Source: Stercorarius parasiticus (Eukaryota > Chordata > Aves > Charadriiformes > Stercorariidae). Taken from it: a stretch of DNA of 64,000 bases. Shown piece by piece: positions 46,760 to 59,460 of the stretch; the first letter of the stretch is position 1, and the number at the start of each line of letters is the position of its first letter. The stretch lies in the NCBI GenBank assembly GCA_013396915.1, contig VWZL01002060.1, positions 1-64,000 of the forward strand, in the 5' to 3' direction. The translations under genes and the position numbers were made by a program. The notes beneath the pieces are model-generated. The model searched no databases and was not told the DNA's origin. It saw only the letters and a list, made by a program, of their open reading frames with translations.

Positions 46760-47560
46760 CTGCCAGAATGTTTGCAGGGACTGTGCTAGGGGTTCCCAGA
46801 GCAGATGAAGCCAGAACTGGAGGCAAGGAGGGGCTTTTTGGCATCTGTGTTCACCGTGGAAGGATTTAGGGATGCTCTCATGGCCGAATCAGTTTTTCCT
46901 GATGGATTCAGAGGACAATAAGATGAAGTGAAGGAGAAAAATTAATAGTAACAAATTGCAAGGACAGAGAGCAAATGGGTATGAACAGTAACAGAGAGTA
47001 GAACTGGCTGAGTGATGCTGAGTGACTGACTGGCAACACAAATAAATGAAATGCAATGTAGGTAAAGGAAATAGATATTCATGGGGATAAAGAGAAACAG
47101 TCCTATTTTTGCATGGGAAATAAGATTCTCTGAGCTGGCATCAGCCAGCTAATACCATTAAATGCAGTCAGTGGCCAATTAGTCAATCAATTTGATCAAT
47201 TTACTGTCATGAAGATAGAGAGGTTACACCATATCACTCTATGAAAACATTGGCTCAACACTTAGACAACGTAGGTAGCCAAAGTAGGTGAAGTAGGCGA
47301 AGTGGCAGAAGTTGTTAGGAAAGGGCTAGAGACCATGATTACATTGCAAAGGAAGAGGTATGCCCACTTCTGGAATCCTGTGTGCAGTTATTCCCTATCG
47401 CAAAAAAAAAAAAGGATCTAATAGGAAATGTATGGTGAGAGGCAACAAGGAAAAGCAAAAATGTAGAGTAGTTTCATATGATGAGCAATTATATTTTCCA
47501 GGACTTTGGGACGGAGAAGAGATGAACTGAGAGAGGAGAACAACAGAGGGCAACAGGAGA
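46760..47560 (+). mobile_element. Old CR1/L3-type LINE remnant
   Basis: Several motifs occur in the order of an amniote CR1/L3 ORF2. They are a GCATCTGTGTTCACCGTGGA-like segment (about 46840), TGGCAACACAAATAAATGAA then ATGCAATGTAGGTAAAGGAA (47031-47071), GTTAGGAAAGGGCTAGAGAC (47314), CCCACTTCTGGAATCCTGTG TGCAGTT (47360-47387) and TTTGGGACGGAGAAGAGATG (47504). All are heavily diverged and all frames are broken, which fits an insertion older than modern birds. An A12 run at about 47402-47413 interrupts it. The 5' limit is loose. Confidence 0.6.
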
Positions 47561-50500
47561 GGGGAAATCTTGGGATTTTCCTCTTTTCACCACCACCACC
47601 GCCACCACATGTCTCTGTTGTGCTACTTCAGTCACTGATTAAACTTTTGCAACATCTGTGTGTCTCACCAGAGCTGAAGTGGTTACTTCAGATGCTGATT
47701 TGTACCCAAAAAGCACCTTCTGTCCTTAGACTTTACAATAGGAAGAATTCCGGGGTTTTTTTGGGGGGAAGTGGATGTTTATAGAGCAAAGTGCATCAAA
47801 TAAGCAGTATTATTTCCTCTTAAATCCCAAGCATCATCTTGATTTGACAACCCTGCATGGGAGAGCCATCTCCTAAAGGAGGCTTTATGGACAGTAGACA
47901 ATGTTATCAGCTTTCTTTGCTTCTTAACACCAGAACCATTGGGAAGAGAACAACTTCCATATGTTTGAACAATAATTTAGGGACATAGGCATGTTATTCT
48001 GTTTGGGTTTTAGCAGAAGGGGCTTTTGGAACAGAGGAGCACATCGGTGTTTCAGAGCTGTATCAGTAAAGCCCATTTCGAATACAGAAAACTTCTCGCT
48101 GAGCTAGGTAATCTCTCATTAATGAGGCAAAGGAGCCCAAATTTATTTCTAAAAGTAGGAGAAAAAACATAAAGGGAAAACTGTGGAGAGCAGATAAAAC
48201 TGACAAGGTATGTCATTCTTTCTTATAATAAATCCAAGTAATTGCAAGGAAATTTCATTTTCCTCCCCATTTAACCCCAATTATTTTCATTTAATCACAG
48301 AAACATTGCTGTTTCCCTCCAAACCAGACTGCTTTGCGTGTGAAACATTGCTTCCAACTTTTGCTTGAATTTAGGCATGTTCTAATCCCCTAAAACAAAC
48401 ACAGCGAGCGGGACAGCACGTCCCAGTGTATGTGGTGCTATGCTGGGAGGGCTCGTTGGCTCCGGTCGCATTAGCTCTGTGGGGAACCAGGCCAAGTCAC
48501 CCCAACAGGCATTTCCAAGTGGCATCGGAGCAAATGCCAGGGGAGGCAGGCACAACACAGATGTGGCCGGGCAGGAACGATGCTATCTTTCCAAGGAATC
48601 ATCTTTTGCTTGGTCGAGATTTGGCGACTTGCTTGGTTTTCCATTAGATGGGCTTGGTGGCATCACGCCACTCCTGAGGTGCCTGATGGTTTCTTCTGAT
48701 GAGAATGTCTTGGCAATTTCTTGCTGCTTTGGCTAATGTGAATTGTGCGCAATGGCATTTCCCCCTCTGGTTGTCTGCCTCATGAAGAATTTTTTTTCTT
48801 TTTACTGAAATTTTCCACAAACAAGGAGCCATTTCTCAGAACAAGGTGGTGGTGCTGGTGGGAATAAATGTTTTGCAACACTAAAATATAATCAGTGAAG
48901 TGACATTTTCTTTGGCAGACTCCCACTTTGGAATTGTGTCAAAGTTTGGCAGAAGTCCCTTCACATCCTTATACCCTCTGCCCCAAAAAAATCATCAGGA
49001 AACCTTTGAAATGTTTCGGCTTTACAATGCACATGCGCTCAGCAAAACCTTTGCAGTTCTTCATGGCTAAAACCACAGCGAATGCCCTTAATGAACCTTC
49101 TTGAGCCTGTCTTGGGTCTTCATCCTGACCAGACAGTCGAGCTACCAAAGATGGCAACACAAACAGCCCATGCCAGAACAGATAAAAGCAGATTTTTATT
49201 CTATCTTCAGATCCAGGACGCCTCCACAGTGGCCTGGGGCTGGGGCCTATGCTGGAGGAGGTCATGGTCTGTGCATGCAGGGAGGTGCCATCAGGATGAG
49301 GGTGCTCCAATACGCTGAGCAAAAACCAGAGCATTCAACCCACTCCAACTAAGCTCATCAAAACCTTTTGCTTCTCTGGAAAAGTGTCCAAACACCAGGC
49401 ATGGCTACAGTTTCAAATCATAACTTTGAATTACTGAGAAAAATCTGTAGCTTTAACGAGAAAAGATCAGAGGTGCTGTGTTAGCAGCACAAGTCTATTG
49501 GAAATCAAGGAAAATCCTCGAGCTCGGCAGGGTTTTGGGCTTGGGTGGTGCTATGCCCACAAACCAGCCCACAAAATACTACCAGAAAGCCACATATTAG
49601 CTCAGGCATGTGGGCATGTGGTTTCCAACCTGCTTGACTCATCTGGCCAGGAAAGAAAGCAGTCATATCCTTCAGGTTGGTCTGCAGCTGTCCATGTTGA
49701 CATGCCCCTTAAATCCCCTGCACCTCTTGGTACCAGGGTCCCACGTGAGTTTTATCGTGCCATGTTTTGATGGAAAAACAGTGTAGGAGCTCCAGCTCTG
49801 CTTGCAATTACCTAGATCTAAAACCAGCTGGGAACCGAGTGGAAAGTGTCTTACAAATACAAATCTTTTTGCGTGTCATACAGGTAATTTCTGACTGTAC
49901 TCTCAGAAAGTCAGATTTATCAGCATTCTGCCCTCTTAACACACAGCACAGCAAGTCACCCAGAAACTGGCCACCTCAATGAACACAATGAAGTCAAAAG
50001 TACCCCATCACACACGCTAGGGTAGACAAGTCCTGCAAGCAGGGGGAGGAAAGTGGTCAGGGCCAGTGTAGGGTCTTCTTCAAATGAACTCCTTCCTCCT
50101 TTCCACCAAAGAAGTTGTCTGAGGGTTTTGCAGCCAGAATTTACATTGCAGCAGCTCACAGATGTAATCACTTCTCGACTTCTGCCATGTTCCCCCACGG
50201 CACCCTGCCACCACCCTTCCCCTGGGTGGGATCTGCTCTGCTAACGCCAGCTCACCCTGTGCACTCTGCCTTGTGAAGATAGGGGCACGTCACTGTGAAC
50301 AGGCACCATCTGCCCTCACATTGCTATTCAAACGGTGGGTTGACTTCAAGAGGACCCTGCCAGCATGTTGTTTGTTGCCCTCTCCTGCCAGGCCGTGGGC
50401 TGCAGCATCACACAGGAACAGTGTCACCAATTAAAGAGCTTTAAAGAATCTCATTTCAGTTGTGAAGCCACATAAGAGAGGGACTATTAGGGTGTACTTC

Positions 50501-52680
50501 TCTTCTTGGTCACTAGGGCAGACTATTCATTGGAAATGCAATGAGACATTTTGTACTTGAGTGTGTTTGGCCCCGTTTCCACGAACTTTAGCCCTGACTG
50601 CGTCCCTGGCATCTCAGGAGATCTGGAGCTGGCTGGTAGGGCTCACAAGAGGCCAGGTCGAGTCCTTTGTATCTGTGCATGTGTCCATTTTCACCTGTAC
50701 CTCCTCCATCCACACACAGTGGACTGACAGCTTGGTCTCTGCAAGGAGTGAACAGACGCCGTGGTGAGATGTGTTGGCCTTCAGCACCCAGGTGTCTACT
50801 TCATATACAGATTATGGACCCAATACTCCTCTCACATTAGGCAGGAGCACCAATGACATTCAAGGCACTGGTGATACTGCTGACAATCTGCTTTCCCCAA
50901 GGTTGTGGCACATTACAACTGCACACTTGCATTGGTGTGAAATAAGGCTCAGCAGTCAGTCCTCAAACCAGTCATTTCAAAAATGCCCAGGTCACTTGTG
51001 GCCCTCAGCAAAGACCACTGTGGGAGACACAGCTTCTATCATACATGTGTTTTGAATCAGCAGATGGCCAGGAGATGTATAGCTCCAGCTCTAGCTCCAG
51101 GTAAAGAATGAGCATGGACAGCAATGCATAAGTGATCGCTTCTGTGGTGGGAGCAACCCAGGCAAGCTTGCCGCTGATCTGAAGGCATTGCTTTTGGGTG
51201 GCAACCTGGCAGCATGGTGAAGAGCAGAGGTGAGCTCAACCCATCGCTGTCAGCGTCCAGAGCACACAAAGTGGCCTGGCTCCTTTTCTCCATTTCTAAT
51301 TGCTCTTACAGACTCTTGGGATCTTTTCTGCAAGGAAGGCAGTCAAAAGGAAACCCAAAACCACATGGTTTTGGAGGGCCACCAGCTGCCGAAGTGCAGC
51401 CCATAGATCACAGTCTGGGAACAAATGCAACAAAATACTTCACCTTTCCACTGACTACGTCAAGTCCTTAAAACGTTTAAAATGCTTTAAGCAAGGCTTT
51501 GCATGATCCCCTTCCACTCAAAGACAAGCAAAGGCACCAAGACACATGTAAGTCACTTAATTCATATGGCAGTTCAATGGCAGGTCTGCATAAGAAAATT
51601 CACAGATCCTTGACTTTTGGCCCCTGCTCCAGTTTCTAAAATTGCCAGCTGCTCAAGTGGGGCAGGGAGGGGAAATGCCAGCACATCAGTGAGGGGTGGT
51701 ATCTCCTTGCAGAGGATGAATCAGAGTGATCTGCATTAGGTGCCAAAATTTGGATCCCCTATTCACACAGGAAGACAGCTAGCTGAACAAAAGGGATGGG
51801 ACAAATGTACTTTTGACTGGAGCAAAGCCCAGGGAGGTCATTTCTGCTCCTCAGCATCAAGAACTCTTTCAACAGCCTCCAACTATTGAAAGCCTTTATA
51901 CAGTCCCCACGCAGAACTCAGGTCCTTCCTGGACACTGCCATGATTTGGCACTCCTGATACACCCAGGCTGCTTGGCAGGAGGCAGACTGGGGAATCCTT
52001 CATGACAGGAACCATGGGGATGTCATCCCTTTGCTGTGGCCATGCATAGAGGATGACTAGCACTGGGGCAGGTAAGCCACCATCTGCCCATACCCCCAGC
52101 AGCTCTCCCAGCGCTCCCCACACAAGCAGGGGCTGGAAACATGTTGCTTTTTCTCAGTGTTTCCTCACAGAGTAGACATGCTCTTTGGAGAGCAGAGAGG
52201 ATTTTTGACACTTCTTTTTTCCTATTCTGTTCTGTTTACTCTAGCAGATAGGCCATAATCCAAACCATAATTTTTACAGGACTCTGTCAAATCCTGCCTC
52301 TGAAGTTTATAAGTGTTTGCCCTGTCATCTGCTGTGCTCCCCCCGCCCCTGCACACATCACACATGCTCCAAAGGAAATGTTTGCTTCTGCCAGGGCTTT
52401 GCTCAGCTGAGTCAGTGCTGGAGCCCCACATGCTCAGGATTTTCCTCTCTGCCCTCAGCCTCCCTGGCAGCCCTGGACCTGCAGCTGGAAGCAGGTCTTT
52501 AAACTGCTGGTTACTCAGTAAGGAAAATCTGCTCTGTGGATGTGAGACCTTGAGCAGAAAAGTGTCATCAGAGGCATTTCATTAGCTTCCCACAGAGCAA
52601 CGAGGGAGATTGTGGGTTGTCTGCTGAATTCATAGAGTAGGAGGGGAGCAGCAGCCTCATTGAAAAGTATTTCAGGTTAT
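47561..52680. other. Intergenic unique sequence
   Basis: Five kilobases with no recognised gene or transposon. 47590-47610 is a short CAC/CCA-rich stretch. 48090-48310 is AT-rich and may be conserved. No CAMK1D exon, the neighbour expected on the - strand from mammalian gene order, was seen. Confidence 0.5.
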
Positions 52681-53268
52681 TCACAGAATCATAGAATCAT
52701 AGAATGGTTTGGGCTGGAAGGGAGCTTAAAGATCATCTAGTTCCAACCCCTCTGGCATGGGCAGGGACACCTCCCACTAGACCAGGCTGCTCAAAGCCCC
52801 ATCCAGCCTGGCCTTGAACACCTCCAGAGATGGGGCATCCACAGCTTCTCAGGGCAACCTGTTCCAGTGTCTCACCACCCTCACAGAAAAGAATGTCTTC
52901 CTAATATCTAATCTAAATCTCCCCTCTTTTGGTTTATAACTGTTACCCCTCATGCTATCGCCGCACTCCCTGATAAAATGTCCCTCCTCATCTTTCCTGT
53001 AGGCCCCCTTTAAGCACTGAAAGGGGCTTCTCTTCTCCAGGCTGAACAACCCCAACTCTCTCAGCATGTCCACATAGCAGAGGTGCTCCAGCCCTCTGAG
53101 CATCTTCGTAGCCTCCTCTGGACCTGCTCCAACAGGTCCATGTCCTTCTTATGTTGGGAGCTCCAGAGCTTACTGGTACTCCAGGTGGGGTCTCAGCAGA
53201 GCAGAGTAGAGGGGCAGAATCACTTCCCTTGACCTGCTGGCCACACTTCATTTATCCATCACAGCCCA
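52681..53268 (-). mobile_element. CR1 LINE fragment, longest copy in the window
   Basis: On the - strand, ORF2 C-terminal code is visible ([47 protein letters not shown]), preceded by a segment reading as the part with GTACCAGTAAGCTCTGGAGC. On the + strand it starts with two tail units (TCACAGAATCATAGAATC). Small deletions break the frame, so it is a dead copy. The outer edge near 53268 is approximate. Confidence 0.93.
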
Positions 53269-55127
53269 ATTTCTTCATCTCTTTCTCATCCAGGAGGTAG
53301 GAGCAGAGGTACTCCTGTGGGGTCCCTGGTGGCTTGGGAAGAGGGCGGAGGGACCCTCGCACTGAGCTGTGCCAGGGAACACAAAGGATGGGCTGGACTA
53401 GCCAAGAAGTGAGGAGGAAAGCAGAGAGCAGCAGGTTGTCCCAACCACTTATTTATGTCTCAAATGACATTTCTGTTCCACTTCCCCTGCCCAGAGAAAA
53501 GCAAAGAGCCTCCAAGGCAAAAGGGATTTATTTGATCTGCCATTCCAGCAAAACCCAGGCAGACAACAGAGAGGATGAGATGCCTGATCTCCACTCGATG
53601 TCCGAGGACAAACACATGACTGCATCATGAAGGGGTGCTCGCTTGAACTGTTCCCCTGCATTTCCATGGGAACGGGGCAACTGTTTTGGTTTCTTCTTTT
53701 TAATATTTCTTTTATGATTATTTCTGAAATACCCTGCTAGCTGGAGACTTGGACTTTAGAGATAAGGAAGAGGAAATGTCACAGACTGTTGTCAATACAT
53801 TATTTTTCCCATTTCTTGATGCCAGGAAAAGCGGCTCTTTTGGAGGAAAACAGATCATGGGTTATGCTTTCTTCAAATTATGTGTTTCAGAGATGTTATG
53901 AATTTCAATACACATCAATAGGTATAGCATGTTACTTGGAAGCTGGCAGCAAAGAAAACCTGTTCTGTAGTAAAAGAAAACATCTTAAAACCTGACCCTC
54001 TTCTCTTGTGCATATATAGCTGATTCAGGCTAGTTTTGATATTACAATCAATTCTTCTTCACATACATAAAACGAGGGCTTCATTTTGCTCCCCACAGAT
54101 ACAAGATGAAGAGCTAATTCCTGCCTCAAGAAATAAATCTTATAATTGCAGCTGGAACCAGCAATGCTTGCCAGGAGAGCAGGACAGCTGTGATTTTACA
54201 CAACTTCCAGTAGCTGTATTTACACTGTTCGGGTTGAAAGTTTCCATCCTGGTGCCGGTCTCTGCCACAGTGCACGGAAAAAACAGTTTCCAAACTGTCA
54301 ACCGTCTCTGGGGCTGTCTGCAACTGAAAAACATTTTCTTTTTCTCTAAATATTTTTGCTGATTTTTTTTAGCATCACCATATTCAGAGCAAAGAGCTGG
54401 AGTCTGATGAGGACATTTTTATATCAAGTCTATTATTTCTGTGGAAAATCCACCCCCTTTCAGGCAGGTTATAATGAATGGTTGAGAGTTCTTCAGCTGC
54501 AGACACTCAGCCAAGTCTCCCTCTTAACCAGCTTCACTGTCCCAGTCTTATGGACTACACTGGTACTGGCCACTGGTGGGATCCCCAGCATTGTACCACA
54601 GATGGGTAATACAGTGCTATATGATGGTCCAAGACAGACAGTCCAGTCAAAAAACATCTAGGGATCTAGGAGAACAAGGCTGTTTTCCATGCCATGGTAC
54701 CTGCAACACCATGAAAGCTCACCTAGCTTGTGTCCCCGTGGCACAAGAGAGTACGTCAGTACCGGCTGCTTTTGCTCGTAGCGCTGGTGTTTGAGACGCT
54801 CCCCTGATAATCCCTGTCCCTCCCACAAGTGGGTAACAGTTGCACCGAACACAAGCCACCGCACTCCCAGTGCCACAGCCACGCTGCACTTACCCTTAAA
54901 TGGCCCATCACAAAGTAGGGCTGTGAGCTGGAGCGCGGCTGAGGTGAAATAAATTAATCCATCCGCCCCCAGCAAGGAGGGAGCTGCAGGAGGGTGGCAG
55001 GAGGACGCTTAAAGGTGATGTCAACAAGGTGGACAAATTGGTAAGAGCAGTTTGGGAGAATCATCTTTAAATCCCCCATGATGGATGTCTCCAACAAAGC
55101 ACTTGGATGAGATTTGTCAGGACAAGG

Positions 55128-55174
55128 TCCTGAGCATCAGTCAGACACCATGAGCATCCTGAGCATCAGTCAGA
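55128..55174. repeat. 18-bp direct repeat pair
   Basis: TCCTGAGCATCAGTCAGA occurs at 55128-55145 and again at 55157-55174, 29 bases apart, with a third partial ATGAGCATCC between. Confidence 0.95.
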
Positions 55175-55361
55175 TCTCGTGAGCGTACCAAATCCATCCG
55201 AGGCTCAGAATTACATACATCACTTCCAGCATCTCACCTCCATGACGCAACGATGAGATTGCTGCTCTGGGCTCCCTTGCAATAGCATTTGCCACGTTGA
55301 TCACTGGGAATGGCACACGCTGAGCTGCTGAGCATGCTAAGGGATGCATAGCATACGGTAG

Positions 55362-55413
55362 AATAATATAATCTTATGTTGATATAGATTATATAATAAT
55401 ATAATCTTACGTT
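55362..55413. repeat. 19-bp direct repeat pair, AT-rich
   Basis: AATAATATAATCTTATGTT at 55362-55380 recurs with one change (T to C) at 55395-55413, a period of 33. Confidence 0.95.
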
Positions 55414-57563
55414 TCCGCTGTTCCTTCAGTTCTCCATTACATTTGATAACTATCACCCAAGCCCTGCCATGCAGGCACATCTGGAACAGGAGGGCTGTTT
55501 AACAACCCCTGCAGCTGCAAAAAAGTCATTTAAGATAAGCAATGAGAAAGGATTTCACATTCATTGGAGACCAGGAGCTGGTGATGGGAGCAGACTACAA
55601 ACCCCACGGAAAAGGTACAGGGACTGTGATGAAGAGTATTAGGGTTTCAACAGGGATTGGGTGATGTTAGATGGTCAATGCAGGCACCAAATCATCAGCA
55701 GTACAGATCGTCCCAAACAGGAGAGACACCTTGGCAGGGAGACAGGAGCCTGCAGAGACAGACCGAGCTGCTGGGCTTAAACCCCACTGTATTTCTGCCT
55801 CCCAGCACAGCCTCGGTGGGATGATTTCCCAGGCATCACCAAGTGCTTTCATTGGGACCATGCAGAGGCCACAGCCGGCGTGGGCAGGTACACACAGAGG
55901 CAGCTGACCCACCGCACGTGGCACCGACAGACACACGCATGGCAGCTATTTGCCTGGGATTTGGGCCAAAGGGACATCCCAGTTAACTGGGCAGTTCCTT
56001 CATTTCAGTGGGTACCCAAGAAAATAAAATGGTAAACGGGTAATATTAAATCAAAGTAGAACAAATAATAACAATGAAAAGTAGAATGAGCAATAATAAA
56101 CCAAAATATAAATCCATCCTAGCAGAGTAATTAGTAACAAAATTGATAACAATATAGATATTAAAAAATAATCACAAGGGTGGAGCCAGCCAATACTGCC
56201 ACCTCAGTGACAGCGTCTGGTTTCAATATATGACTTGATACACGGCTTGGCACACCACGCATAACGCCATGGGAAGTTAAAACCATGGTTCAGTACCTTC
56301 CTCAGCACCCATCCTTGTCACCAAGCTGTCAACTGCAGCCAAAGCCCCAGGCTGGGAAGGGACCCTGCACCCAGACCTGGGCCAAAACACAGCCAGGACT
56401 ACAAAACCCCCAGGACCAGCTTGCGAGGAACCGGGCTTTGGAGCCTGGTGGCACCAACACTGACCAAAGCAGGGAGAAGCCTTCACGCCAAAGGCTGATT
56501 CAGGCGCTCATCTTGTGTTTTTATCCAAGAGCAATTAAATACTAAAGGGAATGAGCAGTGCCCAGGCCCAGAACTGGCAGCTTCCAGGTGAGTGCACATA
56601 TTCAGATGAAAATCCTGAAGGTGCCAGACCTGGAGGATAACCTACACTGATGTGCTGCAACACGCATGAATGCTTCAGCAGGTCTCTATACTCAGGGTAT
56701 GCTGGACAAGCATAGACATCAAATACCCAACCTGTTGAGGTACAGCCTGAGGCAGAAGACATCATCACTAATGAGGTGTTTGACATCTGCAGGGAGCCTT
56801 CACAGCCTCTGCACAATTACGCAGGTGAGCGTAAGGAGGAGATAATACATTGATAGTGGCTTGACATGGACCTATTGAACCTTAATTACCAGGTGCAGGG
56901 GCTGCTCTCCTTGCAGCCATGTGGGTCATCTGGGGCCAGGGTATCTGGGGAGGGAAACAATTTCCACACATACCCTTGCACTGAATCTGCCTGTTTCTTG
57001 CTTATGAAGGCAGTGGTCCTTCACAGCTCCAGCAAAGCCTTGCCAGTGGCAAAGCGAATGCTGCCCAGGAAGCATCCATGGACCGTGCAAAGCAGCATGG
57101 CAGCCCGACCCACACCTTGAGCTGGAGGGGCTCACTCGGCAGGTCTCCTTGGCGTGCAGGTGAAACCCCAGCTGCAGAGCACCTTTGCTGCATGACCAGG
57201 CCCAGGATGCCAGGCAACAGGCAACTGCTCAAGGCCTCAGACATCTCCTTTCCGGCCTGGTCCTTGCATGTGCACTCACACAAGTCCAGCCTTGCAGCTA
57301 TGTACAAGTCACACAACACCCAGGTCCCTCCCCAGACGCAGCTGGCATGGGTACTGTTTGCTGCAAGGGGCCAGCACCTTGTCCTAGCTACCAGCTATCA
57401 CAGTCATGGAGCAAAAGCAAGTCCACCCTCTCCACATTTGCTTACACAGCTCCCAAACCACATTCAGTAAGGCACAAAATCCTTCAGACAAAAGCAGCAA
57501 ATATGAAGCCATCCTGCACTGGACACAAATCTTGCTCACTTTGTCTTCTAGGCAAAACTAAAA

Positions 57564-57776
57564 CATAGAATCCTAGAATGGTTTGGGTCGGAAGGGACCT
57601 TAAAGATCATCTAGTTCCAACCCCCTGCCATGGGCAGGGACACATCTCACTAGACCAGGCTGCTCAAAGCCCCATCCAGCCTGGCCTTGAACACCTCCAG
57701 GGATGGGGCATCCACAGCTTCTCTGGGCAACCTGGGCCAGCACCTCATCACTCTCATAGTGAAAAATTTCTTCCTG
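57564..57776 (-). mobile_element. CR1 LINE 3' fragment
   Basis: On the + strand it reads ATAGAATCCTAGAATGGTTT, GGAAGGGACCTTAAAGATCA, CCAGGCTGCTCAAAGCCCCA and TTTCTTCCTGAAAAA. It is the reverse complement of a CR1 3' UTR and the last ORF2 codons, the same subtype as the copies at 39019 and 52681. Confidence 0.94.
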
Positions 57777-58079
57777 AAAAAATACACATTGTGTTTGCTT
57801 TGCAAATATAACGTGTCTCCTGATCTGGTGGGTTTGACAGCTGCAACTGTCCTAAAATCCGTATCGTGACTTCAGATGCAGCCACCTGGGGAGAGATAAC
57901 TCCTACTACGGCATCTAAGGTAGCCTGGCACCACAGTTAGAGCTGTGGGCAGCCCAGGGACAGGCTACTGGGGCAACAGGTCCAGCCCCAGTCAATGGAG
58001 GGAGGTTAGGGCTGCACTCAGAGCACCCATGACAGCTACCTAGTTCTGTGCACTGACTCATGGGCTAAACAGGCCGCAG

Positions 58080-58320
58080 AAAGGAAAATGTAATCACACT
58101 GTTTTAATTAAAGACAATGGAAGCTTTCCAGCCACATGGTTACAGCCCATGTGGAGATAAAAATCCCTGTTCTGCTAAAGGGATAAAATAAAATGCATTG
58201 TCACGCTGGGGATCAAGCTGATCTGAACTTTGTATTCCTCATCTGCCATGTGCTTAATTCTCGGCGTTTTTTAATTGACTGCAGATTTCCTTTGGTTTCA
58301 CAACTTTACCTTTGAAGCAG
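58080..58320. promoter_or_regulatory. AT-rich candidate conserved non-coding element
   Basis: TAAT/TTAATT cores (GTTTTAATTAAAGAC at about 58101, TTTTTTAATTGACTGCAG near 58268) and GATAAAAAT/GGGATAAAAT motifs surround otherwise repeat-free sequence. Inferred from composition only. Confidence 0.3.
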
Positions 58321-58675
58321 ACTCTTTGTATTCTTTAGAGAAATAGGCTTCGGGGTGTATGAGCAGGGCTGGTGGGGGGCTTCACACTGCTGATGAGTAA
58401 TGATGTTTTCTCTGCAGCAGGAGCCAGCGTCAAGTGAGACGCAATGTAGAGTCTTCACTGATGAGCAAGGAGTAGGAGGCAGCAGCATATTTCCAGGCAT
58501 AAAACAGGGGGACATTAAGAAGTTACAGGCAGCTTTGGCAACACAGAGCTCATTAGCCCAGTGGGTAGAAAATGCATTGCAGATGCAGCAGCCTTGCTGG
58601 AAATCCATCAGGGAAGAGGTGGTAAGGCTCTGTGCAGGCAACAGGCAGTACCCAGCAGTGATGGAGGGCAGCCAT

Positions 58676-58721
58676 GATGGCCAAGGCTGCTTCTCACAGA
58701 TGGCCAAGGCTGTTTCTCAGA
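58676..58721. repeat. Two-copy 23-bp tandem duplication
   Basis: GATGGCCAAGGCTGCTTCTC ACA (58676-58698) and GATGGCCAAGGCTGTTTCTC AGA (58699-58721) are adjacent and differ at two bases. Because 23 is not a multiple of three, the two copies are read in different frames in the surrounding open frame. Confidence 0.95.
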
Positions 58722-59149
58722 CAGTAGGGAGAAAATGGTCCTTCTCACAGCCACTGCTGAGTCCTCTGCCAGAAGAGAGAAGGGGGATGAGACAAACTTT
58801 TTGGGACATGATGAAAGACCTCAAAAACCACAGAGATTTGGGCTTCCAGAACAGGAGGGATTCTCAGGGTGTGCTCTAGCTACTGGTCTGAAGTTCACTT
58901 TTGGGATCTAAGTAGGTTTTTAGGTCTTCTCCTAAACGACTTGCACGCAAAATCAAATGAGGTCTGAAAAGCGGGAACTGGAACCCAGGTTTTAGTATCC
59001 CATTTTACTATTTTCTCCCATCCTTTCCTCTTCTGTGGGGATGTTTGCTGATGTGCTATATTTTCTCTTTCTGAGGACGTGTATTTGGAGAAAAAGCCAA
59101 GGTCACTGCACATTGATTTTCTGAGTTTCACTCAGACTCCATGGTATAA

Positions 59150-59460
59150 GTAGCAATTCAGTAGGATAAGCTCATTCCTTTTTTTCACTTTTTATGGATT
59201 TCATTAAGAAGCATGAACAGGCAAAAGCCCCTCTAAGCAATCACATTACCAGCCTAATTTGCTAGACTTTCATTAAAGCAATTAAAGATAGAATGATGCA
59301 ATGACCCAGTTCAGGACCCAATTAAGACTGAATCAATAAATCAGTAGGTTTAAATCACCACCATAAGGCCATAGATAATCAAAACAAGTTATGAGGCTGA
59401 TGCTAAACAAAATCACCGTGTATAACATTGCCACAGAATTTAAAGAACGAAATACTTTCC
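59150..59460. promoter_or_regulatory. AT-rich candidate conserved non-coding element
   Basis: Dense homeodomain-type cores (CCTAATTTGC, CATTAAAGCAATTAAAGATA at 59271-59290, CCCAATTAAGAC) and a MEIS/PBX-like TGAATCAATAAATC at about 59329 occur in unique sequence without repeats or codons. This composition is typical of deeply conserved developmental enhancers; conservation has not been tested. Confidence 0.35.

Larger units (their letters stand above)
53269..57563. other. Intergenic unique sequence
   Basis: No recognised gene or transposon. It includes two local direct-repeat pairs (55128/55157 and 55362/55395) and an A-rich, TAAT-rich low-complexity tract at 56020-56177. Open frames at 57078-57470 and 57185-57568 overlap one another and resemble nothing I know. 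Confidence 0.5.
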
